The notes under the pieces: model-generated
The model's input: the letters and a program-made list of their open reading frames with translations, nothing else
Database searches by the model: none
What the model was told of the DNA's origin: nothing
NCBI GenBank assembly: GCA_036008325.1
Contig: DASYNW010000199.1
Span: forward strand, 1 to 64,000
Length of the DNA: 64,000 nucleotides
Origin: AP-15 sp036008325
GTDB taxonomy: Bacteria; Pseudomonadota; Alphaproteobacteria; ATCC43930; CGMCC-115725
Direction of reading: 5' to 3'
Position numbers and translations under genes: made by a program
Shown: positions 1 to 8,431 of the stretch, piece by piece
How positions within the stretch are numbered: the stretch's first letter is position 1
Layout of the letters: every line of letters begins with the position of its first letter

Positions 1-1212
1 CGGCACCGCGACGACGCCGTTCAGCACCGCGGACCAGAACAGCGCCTTGATCGGATCGAGACCGACAAAATTGATGAAGATGCCGATCAAGGTCGCAACC
101 GCGATCGTCGCGTAGAACGCCTTAGCGTCGCGCGGCAGTCGGCTGAGCCCGGTCGGCCAGCCGAATGCCTCGCCCAACGCATAAGCGGCGGAGCCCGCCA
201 GCACCGGCACGGCGAGCAGACCGATGCCGATGATCCCGGCGGCGAACACGGCAAACGCGAACTCGCCGGCGATCGGCCGCAGCGCCTCGGCCGCCTGTGC
301 CGAGGTTTGGATGTTGGTCAGCCCGTGCGCGTTCAAGGTCGCCGCTGTGGTGATAATGATGAACAGGCTGATCAGGTTGGAAAATCCCATCCCGAGATAA
401 GTATCGGCGCGGATCCGGATGATCTGGGCGCGGGCTTCGCCGGGCGCCTCGCGCAGCGGGTGCGCGGCGGGATCGATCCGCTCATCCTCGGCCTCCTCGG
501 AGGACTGCCAGAAAAAGCAGTAGGGCGTGATCGTGGTGCCGAGGACCGCGACGATGGCGACGAGGTAATCGGTGCTCCAGATCAGGTGCGGCACCAGGGT
601 ATTGTAGGCCACCTTGCCCCACGGCACATGGACCGCCAGCGCAGCTGCGACATAGGCGAACAGGGTCACGGCCGTCCATTTCAGAATGTGCACATAGTTT
701 TCGTATCGGGCGAATATTTCGAGCAGCGCGCAGCCGACGGCAAAAGCAACGACATAGAGTTTGATCGGCCCGCCGAGCAGCAGTCCCAGCGCCGCCCCCA
801 TGGCGCCGAGATCAGCGCCGAGATTGATGATGTTGGCGCCGAGCAGCAGGGCCACGATGACTTGCAGCAGCCATCGCGGGTAGTGCTCGCGGATGTTGCC
901 GGCGATGCCGTCGCCGGTAACCCGGCCGATGCGGGCGCTGACCTCCTGGATCGCGGTCATCAGCGGCCACGTAAACAGCATGACCCAGGCCATGCTGTAG
1001 CCGAACTGCGCGCCGACCTGCGAATAGGTGGCGATGCCGCTGGGATCGTCATCCGAGGCGCCGGTGATCAGCCCGGGGCCGAGAAACGCCAAGATCCCGC
1101 GTTGGCGCGGCCGGCGCGGCATCCAATGATGCGCGATTCGCCCGGCGAGCGGTCGGGCGCTTTTTGGATTGCGATAGGCGGTCGGATCAGTCTCCAGCGG
1201 GGTTTCGGTCAA
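1..1212 (-). CDS. NRAMP-family divalent metal transporter (3' end outside window)
   Basis: Polytopic inner-membrane protein of the NRAMP (MntH-like, COG1914) superfamily, which imports divalent metal ions with protons. 404 codons are visible, with many hydrophobic helices, and the frame is open to the window edge. The first helix carries DDDPSGIATYSQ where classical NRAMPs have DPGN. The sixth-helix region reads GTTITPYCFFWQ where classical members have an MPHN-type metal site. That points to a divergent NRAMP-related clade, so Mn2+ specificity should not be assumed. I chose the TTG start because it overlaps the stop of the upstream TonB-like gene (TTG within ATTGA). An ATG at 1122 would remove about 30 residues. 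The acidic loop EEAEDE after helix 6 is characteristic of this subgroup. Family certain, substrate unknown. Confidence 0.85.
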   Translation of the reverse strand, partial: MTETPLETDPTAYRNPKSARPLAGRIAHHWMPRRPRQRGILAFLGPGLITGASDDDPSGIATYSQVGAQFGYSMAWVMLFTWPLMTAIQEVSARIGRVTGDGIAGNIREHYPRWLLQVIVALLLGANIINLGADLGAMGAALGLLLGGPIKLYVVAFAVGCALLEIFARYENYVHILKWTAVTLFAYVAAALAVHVPWGKVAYNTLVPHLIWSTDYLVAIVAVLGTTITPYCFFWQSSEEAEDERIDPAAHPLREAPGEARAQIIRIRADTYLGMGFSNLISLFIIITTAATLNAHGLTNIQTSAQAAEALRPIAGEFAFAVFAAGIIGIGLLAVPVLAGSAAYALGEAFGWPTGLSRLPRDAKAFYATIAVATLIGIFINFVGLDPIKALFWSAVLNGVVAVP

Positions 1213-2246
1213 TCGTCGAGCGCCTCGGGAAATTCGAGCCGGAACTCGAGCATCATGCTCGGCCCCTGAAACCATTGCGGCAAGGGCGGGAAGCGTCCGA
1301 CCGCGCGGATCATCTGCTCGACCCGCTGATCGATGTCGGGATAGCCCGAGCTCAGCTCGACGTTGAGCATCGCCACTGTGCCGTTGTCGAGCACCAGCAC
1401 GTTGATGATCGTCTCGCCGCGCCGGCCGTCGACCAGCGAGTGGGACAACAGCCCGATATGTTGGCGCGCGAGATAGGCGAGATAGGCGAGATACTCGTCG
1501 CGCGTGGCGGCGGGTCCCGGAAACCGCCCCGGCCGCGGGTTGAGATGCTGCGCCCGCCGGAGCGATTGGCGCGCCGCCGGCGACGATTTCGGCGGCAATT
1601 TGGGGGCGAGCGACTGGTCGGGTTCGAGAGGCTTCGGAAGTGCCAATTCGGCCGGCGTCGGCAATGGCGGCGGCGGTGGAAAGAAAGCGGTCTGCTGGGT
1701 CGCTTCGAGTGGAGAGTCCGCGCTCGACGCGGGTTTGTTGTTGGCGACGGGCGCCCTGCTGCGCGCCTGATCCCGCCCGTGGGTCCGCGGGCTGCCCATA
1801 TCCTCGGAAGCGATCCGGCCGGCCGGCCGCCGCCTCTCCGGCTTCAGCTGCGGCTTGGGCGCCGGCCTTGGCCGAGGGGTTGGCGGCGGAGGCGGCTCAA
1901 AGACCAGCTGCACCGGGATCGGCGCGATCTCGGGCGGCCGGTGCATCGGCCAATCGAGCAGCAGCAGCAGGGGCAGGAGATGCAGCAGCAGCGAACCGAT
2001 CGGCCCGAATGGGTGCCGGGGCGACTGCGCTGCGACTGGCGGCTCGCGTTCGGGAAGCGGCGGCGATCCGGCCGGCATCGGCGCGGCCAGCGGAATTGCC
2101 GGCTCGCGGCGACCCTCGACCGGCAGATCGGCGGCGAGCGGGATCGGCGACCAGGATAGCAGCGGCCGCCAGCCCGGCGACCCGGACGAGGGCGCGAAGC
2201 CGGGCTCGCTGCGGTTTTCGTCGATTGGCGCGTCGATGCGGAACAC
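1209..2246 (-). CDS. TonB-like energy-transducer protein
   Basis: 345-residue protein with a TonB layout: a single hydrophobic segment (about residues 82-100, LLLHLLPLLLLL core), a long Pro-rich periplasmic spacer (many PPPP and PxP stretches, residues 110-245) and a C-terminal alpha/beta domain (about 255-345) with the TonB signature around INVLVLDNGTVAMLNVELSSG. It would couple the proton-motive force to outer-membrane transporters, or act as a TonB/TolA-like periplasmic bridge. An unusually long Pro-rich stretch precedes the membrane helix. Start is GTG, 9 bp after the ligA stop; the end overlaps the NRAMP start, so it is probably in one operon with recN and ligA. No ExbB, ExbD or TonB-dependent receptor lies in the window. 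A 9-bp unit is repeated three times at 1468-1494, giving LAYLAYLAR. Confidence 0.75.
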   Translation of the reverse strand: MFRIDAPIDENRSEPGFAPSSGSPGWRPLLSWSPIPLAADLPVEGRREPAIPLAAPMPAGSPPLPEREPPVAAQSPRHPFGPIGSLLLHLLPLLLLLDWPMHRPPEIAPIPVQLVFEPPPPPTPRPRPAPKPQLKPERRRPAGRIASEDMGSPRTHGRDQARSRAPVANNKPASSADSPLEATQQTAFFPPPPPLPTPAELALPKPLEPDQSLAPKLPPKSSPAARQSLRRAQHLNPRPGRFPGPAATRDEYLAYLAYLARQHIGLLSHSLVDGRRGETIINVLVLDNGTVAMLNVELSSGYPDIDQRVEQMIRAVGRFPPLPQWFQGPSMMLEFRLEFPEALDD

Positions 2247-2255
2247 CGCCCGCTA

Positions 2256-4403
2256 TCATCCTGCCGTGCCGGCCTCGCTGGCCAGCGCCAGCCACCCCGC
2301 CTCGTCGAGCACGGCGACGCCGAGAGCCACGGCCTTGGTCGCCTTGGAGCCGGGATCGGCGCCGGCGACGACGTAGTCGGTCTTGGCCGACACCGAGCTC
2401 GTCACATTGGCGCCGAGCGCCTCGGCGCGGGCCTTGGCCTCGGACCGGCTCATGGCTTCGAGCGCGCCGGTAAAGACGATCGTTTTGCCGGCGAGCGGCG
2501 AGGCAGCACCCGCTCGTGTCGACCCGGACCGCGGCGCGTAATCGGCGACGGTGACCTCGCTTGCGAGATCGTCGAGCACCGCGCGATTATGCGGCTCGGC
2601 GAAAAAGCCGATGATGTCGGCGGCCATGTCCTCGCCGATGCCGTGGATATCGACGAGACCGGCCCGCGCCTCGCCCGCCGGGTCCTGTGCCGCCTCCATC
2701 TCGGCGCGCCAACGTGCCAGCGAACGGTAATGCCGGGCGAGCAGCCGCGCCGTCGCCTGGCCGACCTGCGGGATGCCGAGCGCGTTGATGAAGCGGTCGA
2801 GCGCGATATGGCGGCGCTCGTCGATCGCGGCGACGAGCTTTCCGGCGCTGACCGCACCCCAGCCTTCGCGCACGGCGATGATTGCCGGATCGAGCCGGAA
2901 GATGTCGCCCGGCCGGCGGATCAGGCCGTCGTCCCAGAACGCCTGAATGTGCTTGGCGCCGAGCCCCTCGATGTCGAAGCCGTCGCGGGCGACGAAGTGC
3001 TTGAGCCGCTCGACCGCCTGCGCCGCACAGATTAGCCCGCCGGTGCAGCGCCGCGCGACCATGCCGGGCTCGCGCACCGCGAGACTGCCGCAAACCGGGC
3101 AGTGCTCGGGAAACTGGTAGGGCTGCGCCTGCGGCGGCCGGCGCTCGGCGACCACCGCGACGATCTGCGGGATCACGTCGCCGGCGCGCTGGACGATGAC
3201 GGTATCGCCGATGCGCACGTCCTTGCGGGCGATTTCGTCCTCGTTGTGCAGGGTGGCGCGTTGCACCACGACGCCGCCGACGGTGATCGGCTCGAGCGCC
3301 GCGACCGGGGTCAAGGCGCCCTGCCGCCCGACCGAGATCAGGATGTCGCGCAACACCGTCTGCGCCTGCTGGGCCGGGAATTTGTGGGCGAGCGCCCAGC
3401 GCGGCGCCCGGCTGACCATGCCGAGCCGCTCTTGCAGGGCGAGATCGTCGACCTTGTAGACGACGCCATCGATGTCGTAGGGCAGAGCCGCGCGATCGGC
3501 GGCGATGTCGCGGTAATAGGCCAGCACCTGATCGACGCCGCGGCACAAGCGCGAGCGATCGTTGACGGTCAGCCCCCATTTGCCGAATTGCGCCAGAGCT
3601 TCCGCGTGAGTGCGCGCGAAGGGGGCGCTCGCCTCGCCCCAGGCATAGGCGAAGAATTTGAGCGGCCGGCGTGCGGTGATCGCGGGATCGAGCTGGCGCA
3701 AGGAGCCGGCGGCGGCGTTTCGCGGATTGGCGAAAGCGGGCTCGCCGGCGGCGGTCCGCTCTTCGTTCAGGGCAAAAAAGCCGGGGCGCTCCATATAGAC
3801 TTCGCCGCGGATCTCGATCACCTCGGGCCACCCGTTCCCCGCCAGCGCCGCTGGCACGCTGGGCAAGGTACGGATGTTCGCGGTGACATCCTCCCCGGTG
3901 ATGCCGTCGCCGCGCGTGGCGGCCTGCACCAGGCGGCCATTTTCGTAGCGTAGCCCGAGCGAAAGTCCATCGATCTTGGGTTCGGCCATAATCTCGATCG
4001 CATCCTCGGCGACGAGAGCACTGTCGGCCGGACGGCTGAAGAAATTGCGGATGCCGGCGAAAAAATCGCGCACATCGGCTTCCTCGAACGCGTTTTCGAG
4101 CGACAGCATCGGCCGGGTATGGGTGACCTTGGCAAAGCCGGCGGCAGGCGCCGCCCCGACCCGGTGCTGCGGGCTGTCGCCGCGGACCAGTGCTGGAAAG
4201 CGGGCCTCGATCGCGGTGTTGCGCTGCCGCAATGCGTCGTAATCGGCATCGGAAATTTCCGGGGCGGCGTCGGCATAATAAAGCCGGTCGTGCCGCCGGA
4301 TCTGCTCGGCCAATGCCGCCAGCTCGGCCCGCGCCTCGGCCTCTGTCAGGTCCTCGGCCGGGCTCGGATCGGGCTCGGCCTGGCGCCGTCGCGAGGCGCT
4401 CAC
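2256..4403 (-). CDS. ligA: NAD-dependent DNA ligase LigA
   Basis: 715 residues, the usual length for LigA, which seals nicks in replication and repair using NAD+. Visible elements are the N-terminal Ia NMN-binding region (YYADAAPEISDADYD, about 42-56), the adenylation motif EPKIDG with nucleophile Lys143, an OB fold, a four-Cys zinc finger (CPVCG ... CTGGLIC), helix-hairpin-helix repeats (IPQVGQATA; DIHGIGEDMA) and a C-terminal BRCT domain starting GKTIVFTG. The frame extends upstream through recN, but the true start is the GTG at 4403, which overlaps the recN stop (GTGA). All expected domains are intact, so I consider this certain. Confidence 0.97.
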   Translation of the reverse strand: MSASRRRQAEPDPSPAEDLTEAEARAELAALAEQIRRHDRLYYADAAPEISDADYDALRQRNTAIEARFPALVRGDSPQHRVGAAPAAGFAKVTHTRPMLSLENAFEEADVRDFFAGIRNFFSRPADSALVAEDAIEIMAEPKIDGLSLGLRYENGRLVQAATRGDGITGEDVTANIRTLPSVPAALAGNGWPEVIEIRGEVYMERPGFFALNEERTAAGEPAFANPRNAAAGSLRQLDPAITARRPLKFFAYAWGEASAPFARTHAEALAQFGKWGLTVNDRSRLCRGVDQVLAYYRDIAADRAALPYDIDGVVYKVDDLALQERLGMVSRAPRWALAHKFPAQQAQTVLRDILISVGRQGALTPVAALEPITVGGVVVQRATLHNEDEIARKDVRIGDTVIVQRAGDVIPQIVAVVAERRPPQAQPYQFPEHCPVCGSLAVREPGMVARRCTGGLICAAQAVERLKHFVARDGFDIEGLGAKHIQAFWDDGLIRRPGDIFRLDPAIIAVREGWGAVSAGKLVAAIDERRHIALDRFINALGIPQVGQATARLLARHYRSLARWRAEMEAAQDPAGEARAGLVDIHGIGEDMAADIIGFFAEPHNRAVLDDLASEVTVADYAPRSGSTRAGAASPLAGKTIVFTGALEAMSRSEAKARAEALGANVTSSVSAKTDYVVAGADPGSKATKAVALGVAVLDEAGWLALASEAGTAG

Positions 4404-6073
4404 GCCCGGCCTCCGGCGATCAGGCTCGCCGCGGCGGCTCGCGCCTCGGCAGTCACGACGCGGCCGGACAGCATGCGGGCGATCTCCTCCTGTCGCGTAT
4501 CCGGATCCAGCTCCTCGACCAGGGTGACAGTTTGGCGTTCCGAGAGCCGCTTGGCGACCCGCCAGTGGTGGGCGCCGCGGGCGGCGACCTGCGGCGAGTG
4601 AGTTACGACGAGGACCTGCAGGCTGGTGCCGAGCCGCTGCAAGCGTTCGCCGACCGCGGCCGCGACCGCGCCGCCGATGCCGCTGTCGACCTCGTCGAAG
4701 ATCAGGGTCCGCACCGAGGACGTGCCGGCCAGCACCAGCTTCAAGGCCAGCATGAAGCGCGACAGCTCGCCGCCCGAAGCGATGCGCGCGAGGGGCCCGA
4801 ACGGTGCGCCGGGGATGGTGGCGATCTCGAAATGCACCCGCTCGCAGCCATGCTCGCCCCAATCGGGTTCGGCAAGCTCGGTCAGCACCGTGCGAAACCG
4901 CGCCTTGTCGAGCCGCAACGGCTTCAGCTCGGCGGCGACCTCGGCGTCGAGCCGCTGGGCCGCCTCGGCACGTGCCCGCGAGACCCGTTTTGCGGCCCCG
5001 ACAAATTCGCTGCGAGCAGCCGTAGCCGCGCGGGAAAGTGCCTCGGCATCATCGACCCCGGCTTCGATCGCGGCGATCCGCGCGGCCAGCGCCTCGCGCA
5101 GCGCCGGCAGATCGGCGACCGCGACCTGGTGCTTGCGTGCGACGGCTCGCAGGGCGAAGAGGCGCTCCTCGACCATCTCCAGCTCGCGAGGATCAAGCTC
5201 GAGGCTGCGGGCGACGGCTTCGAGGACGGCCAGCGCCTCAGTGGTCTCGGCGGCGGCGCGCTCGGCCGCGGCCAAGGCTTCGTCGAGAAGGCCTTGAGCG
5301 CGCTCGCGTGCCCGCTCCAGCCGCCGTGTTGCCCGCGCCAGCGCCGCCTGCGCGCCGGCTGCGCCGCCGAGTTCGCCCGCGGCTTCGTTCAAGGTTTCGG
5401 TCAAACGCTCGGCGTTCTGCAACAGGCTCCGGCGAGCGGCGAGGCGGTCGTCTTCGCCGGCCTCGGGTGCGAGCGCGTCGAGCTCGGCCAGATGATGGCG
5501 CAGCAGATCCTCTTCGTCGCGGCCGGTGGCGGCGAGGCGCGCTGCCTCCGCTTGGCGCAGGCGCGCGGCACGCCACTTGTCCCAGGCCTGGCTGATCGCC
5601 GCGGCTGCCGCCATGTCCCCGGCGAAAGCGTCGAGGATCGCGCGATGATTGGTCGGGTCCAAGAGGCCGCGCTGCTCGAACTGACCCTGGATCTCGACCA
5701 GGCTGTCGCCGAGCTGGCGCAGGAGGCCGATGCTGGCCGGCTCGTCGTTGACAAAGGCGCGGCTGCGGCCGTCGGCGCGCAGCAGCCGGCGCAGCACGAT
5801 CGTTTCACTATCATGGTCAAGGCCGGCTTCGCGCAGCATCGCAAAGGCCGGGTGATTGCGCCCGACCGCGAATTCGGCGGTGACCGCCGCCTCGCCGGCG
5901 CCCTTGCGCACCAGCCCGGCCTCGCCCCGCCGCCCCACCGCCAGACCGAGCGCGTCGAGCAGGATCGACTTCCCCGCCCCGGTCTCGCCGGTCAGCACGC
6001 ACAGCCCCTGGCGAAAGGCCAAATCAAGCCGATCGATCAAGACAATTTCGCGTATGGTCAGGCCGAGCAGCAT
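4400..6073 (-). CDS. recN: DNA repair protein RecN
   Basis: 557-residue SMC-like ATPase that acts in double-strand break repair. It has the N-terminal Walker A motif GETGAGKS followed by ILLDALGLAVG, a long coiled-coil middle rich in Ala, Glu and Arg (about 150-370), and a C-terminal head with the ABC signature ASGGELSRFMLALK and Walker B LIFDEVDSGIGG, then a switch-like VVTHSPQVAA. The start is the ATG of MLLGLTIREI, preceded by GGGGGA. It is coupled to ligA by GTGA. In the 299 bp upstream I found no convincing alphaproteobacterial LexA box of the form GTTC-N7-GTTC. Confidence 0.97.
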   Translation of the reverse strand: MLLGLTIREIVLIDRLDLAFRQGLCVLTGETGAGKSILLDALGLAVGRRGEAGLVRKGAGEAAVTAEFAVGRNHPAFAMLREAGLDHDSETIVLRRLLRADGRSRAFVNDEPASIGLLRQLGDSLVEIQGQFEQRGLLDPTNHRAILDAFAGDMAAAAAISQAWDKWRAARLRQAEAARLAATGRDEEDLLRHHLAELDALAPEAGEDDRLAARRSLLQNAERLTETLNEAAGELGGAAGAQAALARATRRLERARERAQGLLDEALAAAERAAAETTEALAVLEAVARSLELDPRELEMVEERLFALRAVARKHQVAVADLPALREALAARIAAIEAGVDDAEALSRAATAARSEFVGAAKRVSRARAEAAQRLDAEVAAELKPLRLDKARFRTVLTELAEPDWGEHGCERVHFEIATIPGAPFGPLARIASGGELSRFMLALKLVLAGTSSVRTLIFDEVDSGIGGAVAAAVGERLQRLGTSLQVLVVTHSPQVAARGAHHWRVAKRLSERQTVTLVEELDPDTRQEEIARMLSGRVVTAEARAAAASLIAGGRA

Positions 6074-6372
6074 TCCCCCAATGATATAGGCGCCGCGAGG
6101 GCCAAACCAGGGAGCGCCTGCCGGTCCCGGGCGGCAAAAAAAGGAGATCCGGCTCCGGTGCGGAGATAGCGGCCCAATAGCGGGCGAGAAGCCGGCGCCC
6201 GCATTCCCGAACACTCCGAGCTTTTTTCCGGTGCATCCTGGCTGCAAGGGTTAGGGGGCGCACCAAACCCAGCCGGACGGCCTGAGGGCGCGCTCAGATA
6301 CCTCAGCCCGCTGTCGGAGCGACATGAACAATTGTTAATCTTGGGACGTGCCTGATCGGGACTGGCTCTGGG
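6074..6372. other. Intergenic region between bamD and recN
   Basis: 299 bp without a convincing gene. Both flanking genes read on the minus strand, so it holds the bamD 3' region and the recN leader. The only symmetric element I see is a short AT-centred palindrome, AACAATTGTT, at 6327-6336, close to the bamD stop. No T-tract terminator hairpin is obvious. Confidence 0.5.
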
Positions 6373-7203
6373 TCAGAACAGGCTGCCGACGGTGCGGCCG
6401 AACCAGCTTTGCGTCTGGGCGTCGGGCTCTTGGCTTCCCTTTAAGAGGGCGTAGGCGTCACCGTACCACTCGCTTCCCGGATAATTGTAGCCGAGGACCG
6501 CGGCATTGCGTTTTGCCTCGGCGGTCAGCCCCAGCGCCAGGTCGCATTCGACGAGCCGTTCGAGCGCCTCGGGGACGTGGGTCGTCGTCTGATATTTCTC
6601 GATAACGCGCTTGAAGCGGTTCATTGCCGCCAGATACTGATCGCGAATCAGATAATAGCGGCCAATCTCCATTTCCTTTCCGGCCAGGTGGTCGAGCGTG
6701 AAGTCGCGTTTGAGCTTGGCGTCGCGGGCGTATCTGGTGTCGGGAAAGCGGCGGATTACGTCGTCGAGCGCCTTCAGGGCGAGCTCGGTCGTCTTCTGGT
6801 CGCGGCCGACATCGACGATCTGAACGTAATAGGAGATCGCCTTCAGATAGTAGGCATAATCGACGTCCCGATTTCCCGGGTGGAGCGTGATGAAGCGATC
6901 GGCGGCAATGATCGCGTCGTTATAGCTGCCTGCCTCGTAGAGGGCGTAAGCCGCCATCAGCTGGCTCTTGGTCGCCCAGATTGAATACGGATGCTGGCTT
7001 TCGACCTGATCGAAGGTCTTGGCCGACTGGTCGTAGCGCTCCTCGACCATCTGGTCCATGGCCTGGTTGTAAAGATCGTCGACCGGTTTTTCGATGTAGG
7101 CGTCCTTTTGGGCGCCCCCGCAGGCGGTGAGCCAAGCCATCAGCGCGGCCACGGCAAGCGGTCGGGACAGGGCAAGCGGTCGGGACAGGGATAGCGAGCG
7201 CAT
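6373..7203 (-). CDS. bamD: Outer-membrane assembly lipoprotein BamD
   Basis: 276-residue lipoprotein of the BAM complex, which folds beta-barrel proteins into the outer membrane. It has a signal peptide with lipobox LTAC followed by Gly-Gly, then TPR-like repeats (YNQAMDQMVEERYDQSAKTFDQV and following) typical of BamD/ComL. The ATG at 7203 gives a proper signal sequence; longer in-frame starts are less likely. An 18-bp exact tandem duplication at 7153-7188 sits in the signal peptide and encodes a repeated LSRPLA unit. It is the last gene of the lpxC side of the division cluster but has its own likely promoter just upstream. Confidence 0.95.
   Translation of the reverse strand: MRSLSLSRPLALSRPLAVAALMAWLTACGGAQKDAYIEKPVDDLYNQAMDQMVEERYDQSAKTFDQVESQHPYSIWATKSQLMAAYALYEAGSYNDAIIAADRFITLHPGNRDVDYAYYLKAISYYVQIVDVGRDQKTTELALKALDDVIRRFPDTRYARDAKLKRDFTLDHLAGKEMEIGRYYLIRDQYLAAMNRFKRVIEKYQTTTHVPEALERLVECDLALGLTAEAKRNAAVLGYNYPGSEWYGDAYALLKGSQEPDAQTQSWFGRTVGSLF
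7153..7188. repeat. 18-bp tandem duplication in the bamD signal-peptide codons
   Basis: Two exact adjacent copies of an 18-bp unit (ggcaagcggtcgggacag). They are in frame with bamD, so the signal peptide is lengthened by six residues without disruption. This looks like recent replication slippage. Confidence 0.9.
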
Positions 7204-7245
7204 CGGCAAATCCGACCTGATCCAGCGCTTCACGTCTGTGGCCGA

Positions 7246-7274
7246 TTTATGTGCGCGGCACCGAAGATTGGCAA
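7246..7274 (-). promoter_or_regulatory. Putative bamD promoter
   Basis: On the minus strand TTGCCA (7274-7269) and CATAAA (7251-7246) are separated by exactly 17 bp, 43 bp upstream of the bamD ATG and inside the 94-bp lpxC-bamD gap. This fits a housekeeping sigma-70 type promoter. It is inferred from sequence only. Confidence 0.45.
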
Positions 7275-7297
7275 GATCGACAAATCCTTCGCGCCGA

Positions 7298-8227
7298 TCA
7301 TGCTCGGGCGCGCTGCCTCTCACCCTCGTGATCGATCGTTAGAGGCCGGAATGCCGCCGCCGGGGCCGTCCAGGTCCAGGCCTCGGGATCGGAGAACAAC
7401 GCCGCCAGCAGGCGCCTGGTATGCGCGTGGCCCGAGCGCACCCCGCGGAAATGGCCGATAAGCGGTGCACCGGCCAGATAAAGGTCGCCAACCGCATCGA
7501 GCAGCTTGTGACGGACGAACTCGTCCTCATAGCGCAAGCCGCCGCTGTTCAGCACGCGGTCGCCATTGACCACAATCACATTGTCGAGCGAGCCGCCACG
7601 CGCCAGGCCAGCCTCGCGCAGGCGAGAGACTTCGTCGAGCAAACCAAAGGTGCGAGCGCGGCTGAGCTGGGATTTGAAGGTTTCGCGGTCGAGCAGGACG
7701 CTCATATCCTGCCGCCGAATCAGCGCGCTTTCAAAATCGATTTCGAAGCTCATCGAAAAGCCGCGGCCGGGAGAAAGCACCGCCATCGCGCCGTCGGCGA
7801 CGACGCTGACCTGCTTCAGCACTTTAACCGCACGCCGCGGCGCTTCTTGCTCGACGATGCCGGCGCATTCGATCAGGAACATAAAGGGAGCGGCGCTGCC
7901 ATCCATGATCGGCACCTCGGGTCCGTCGATCTCGACGATTGCGTTGTCGATCTCGGCTCCGGCCAGCGCCGCCATTAGATGCTCGACCGTGCCGACATTC
8001 GTTCCGATACCGTCGGACAGCATCGTGCAGCGCGACGATTCGACCGCATTGATCCAGTTTGCGCGGATCTCGACGGCGGCGTCGGTGCGACGGAAGACGA
8101 TTCCGGTCCCCAGCGCCGCCGGCAACAAACCCATCGCTACCCGTCGGCCCGAATGAAGACCGACCCCCCGGCAGCCGATCGGATTTTTCAAGGTTTGCTG
8201 CGGCGGCGCCTCGATTTCCCCCAACAT
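7298..8227 (-). CDS. lpxC: UDP-3-O-acyl-N-acetylglucosamine deacetylase LpxC
   Basis: 309 residues. LpxC catalyses the committed deacetylation of lipid A synthesis in the cytoplasm. Diagnostic elements are GVGLHSG near the N-terminus, the zinc site formed by the His in VEHLMAAL and the His and Asp of HKLLDAVGDL, and HFRGVRSGHAHTRRLL near the end with the catalytic His. The gene follows ftsZ, its usual place in this class, and implies an LPS-bearing outer membrane. Start ATG at 8227 with GAGAAG upstream. Confidence 0.97.
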   Translation of the reverse strand: MLGEIEAPPQQTLKNPIGCRGVGLHSGRRVAMGLLPAALGTGIVFRRTDAAVEIRANWINAVESSRCTMLSDGIGTNVGTVEHLMAALAGAEIDNAIVEIDGPEVPIMDGSAAPFMFLIECAGIVEQEAPRRAVKVLKQVSVVADGAMAVLSPGRGFSMSFEIDFESALIRRQDMSVLLDRETFKSQLSRARTFGLLDEVSRLREAGLARGGSLDNVIVVNGDRVLNSGGLRYEDEFVRHKLLDAVGDLYLAGAPLIGHFRGVRSGHAHTRRLLAALFSDPEAWTWTAPAAAFRPLTIDHEGERQRARA

Positions 8228-8373
8228 GCGACTGACTTCTCAAAGTTGCCCCCAACCCGATGAAAACCTATCGATGCGAGCTGATCGCCTCAAATCACTC
8301 TTTGTTGCGGATTGTTACGCTGCGGTACGAAGAAGCTCGCCAAGATCAGGCGCTTAGTCGTGATCTTTGCGGC

Positions 8374-8401
8374 GGTGCGGCAGCCGCTAAGCCGCCGCAC
8401 C
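8374..8401. terminator. Hairpin between ftsZ and lpxC
   Basis: GGTGCGGC (8374-8381) is complementary to GCCGCACC (8394-8401), an 8-bp stem with a 12-base loop, about 30 bp past the ftsZ stop. There is no T-tract, so it may be an RNA-stabilising or attenuating stem rather than an intrinsic terminator. The rest of the 204-bp gap shows no gene. Confidence 0.4.
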
Positions 8402-8431
8402 AAAGCCAGGATCGGGGCAGCCTCGAGCGCT

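Noticed and set aside
307..1269. Long plus-strand open frames over the NRAMP and TonB-like genes
   Set aside because: Their peptides are Arg/Gly/Asp-rich with no domain, and they lie antisense to clear membrane-protein and TonB coding; typical GC-rich shadows.
2256..4862. N-terminal extension of LigA over recN
   Set aside because: Extension is low-complexity Arg/Gly and overlaps RecN coding; GTG at 4403 gives the normal LigA N-terminus.
6074..6372. LexA (SOS) box upstream of recN
   Set aside because: No GTTC-N7-GTTC or close variant; GAAC occurrences there lack a correctly spaced partner.
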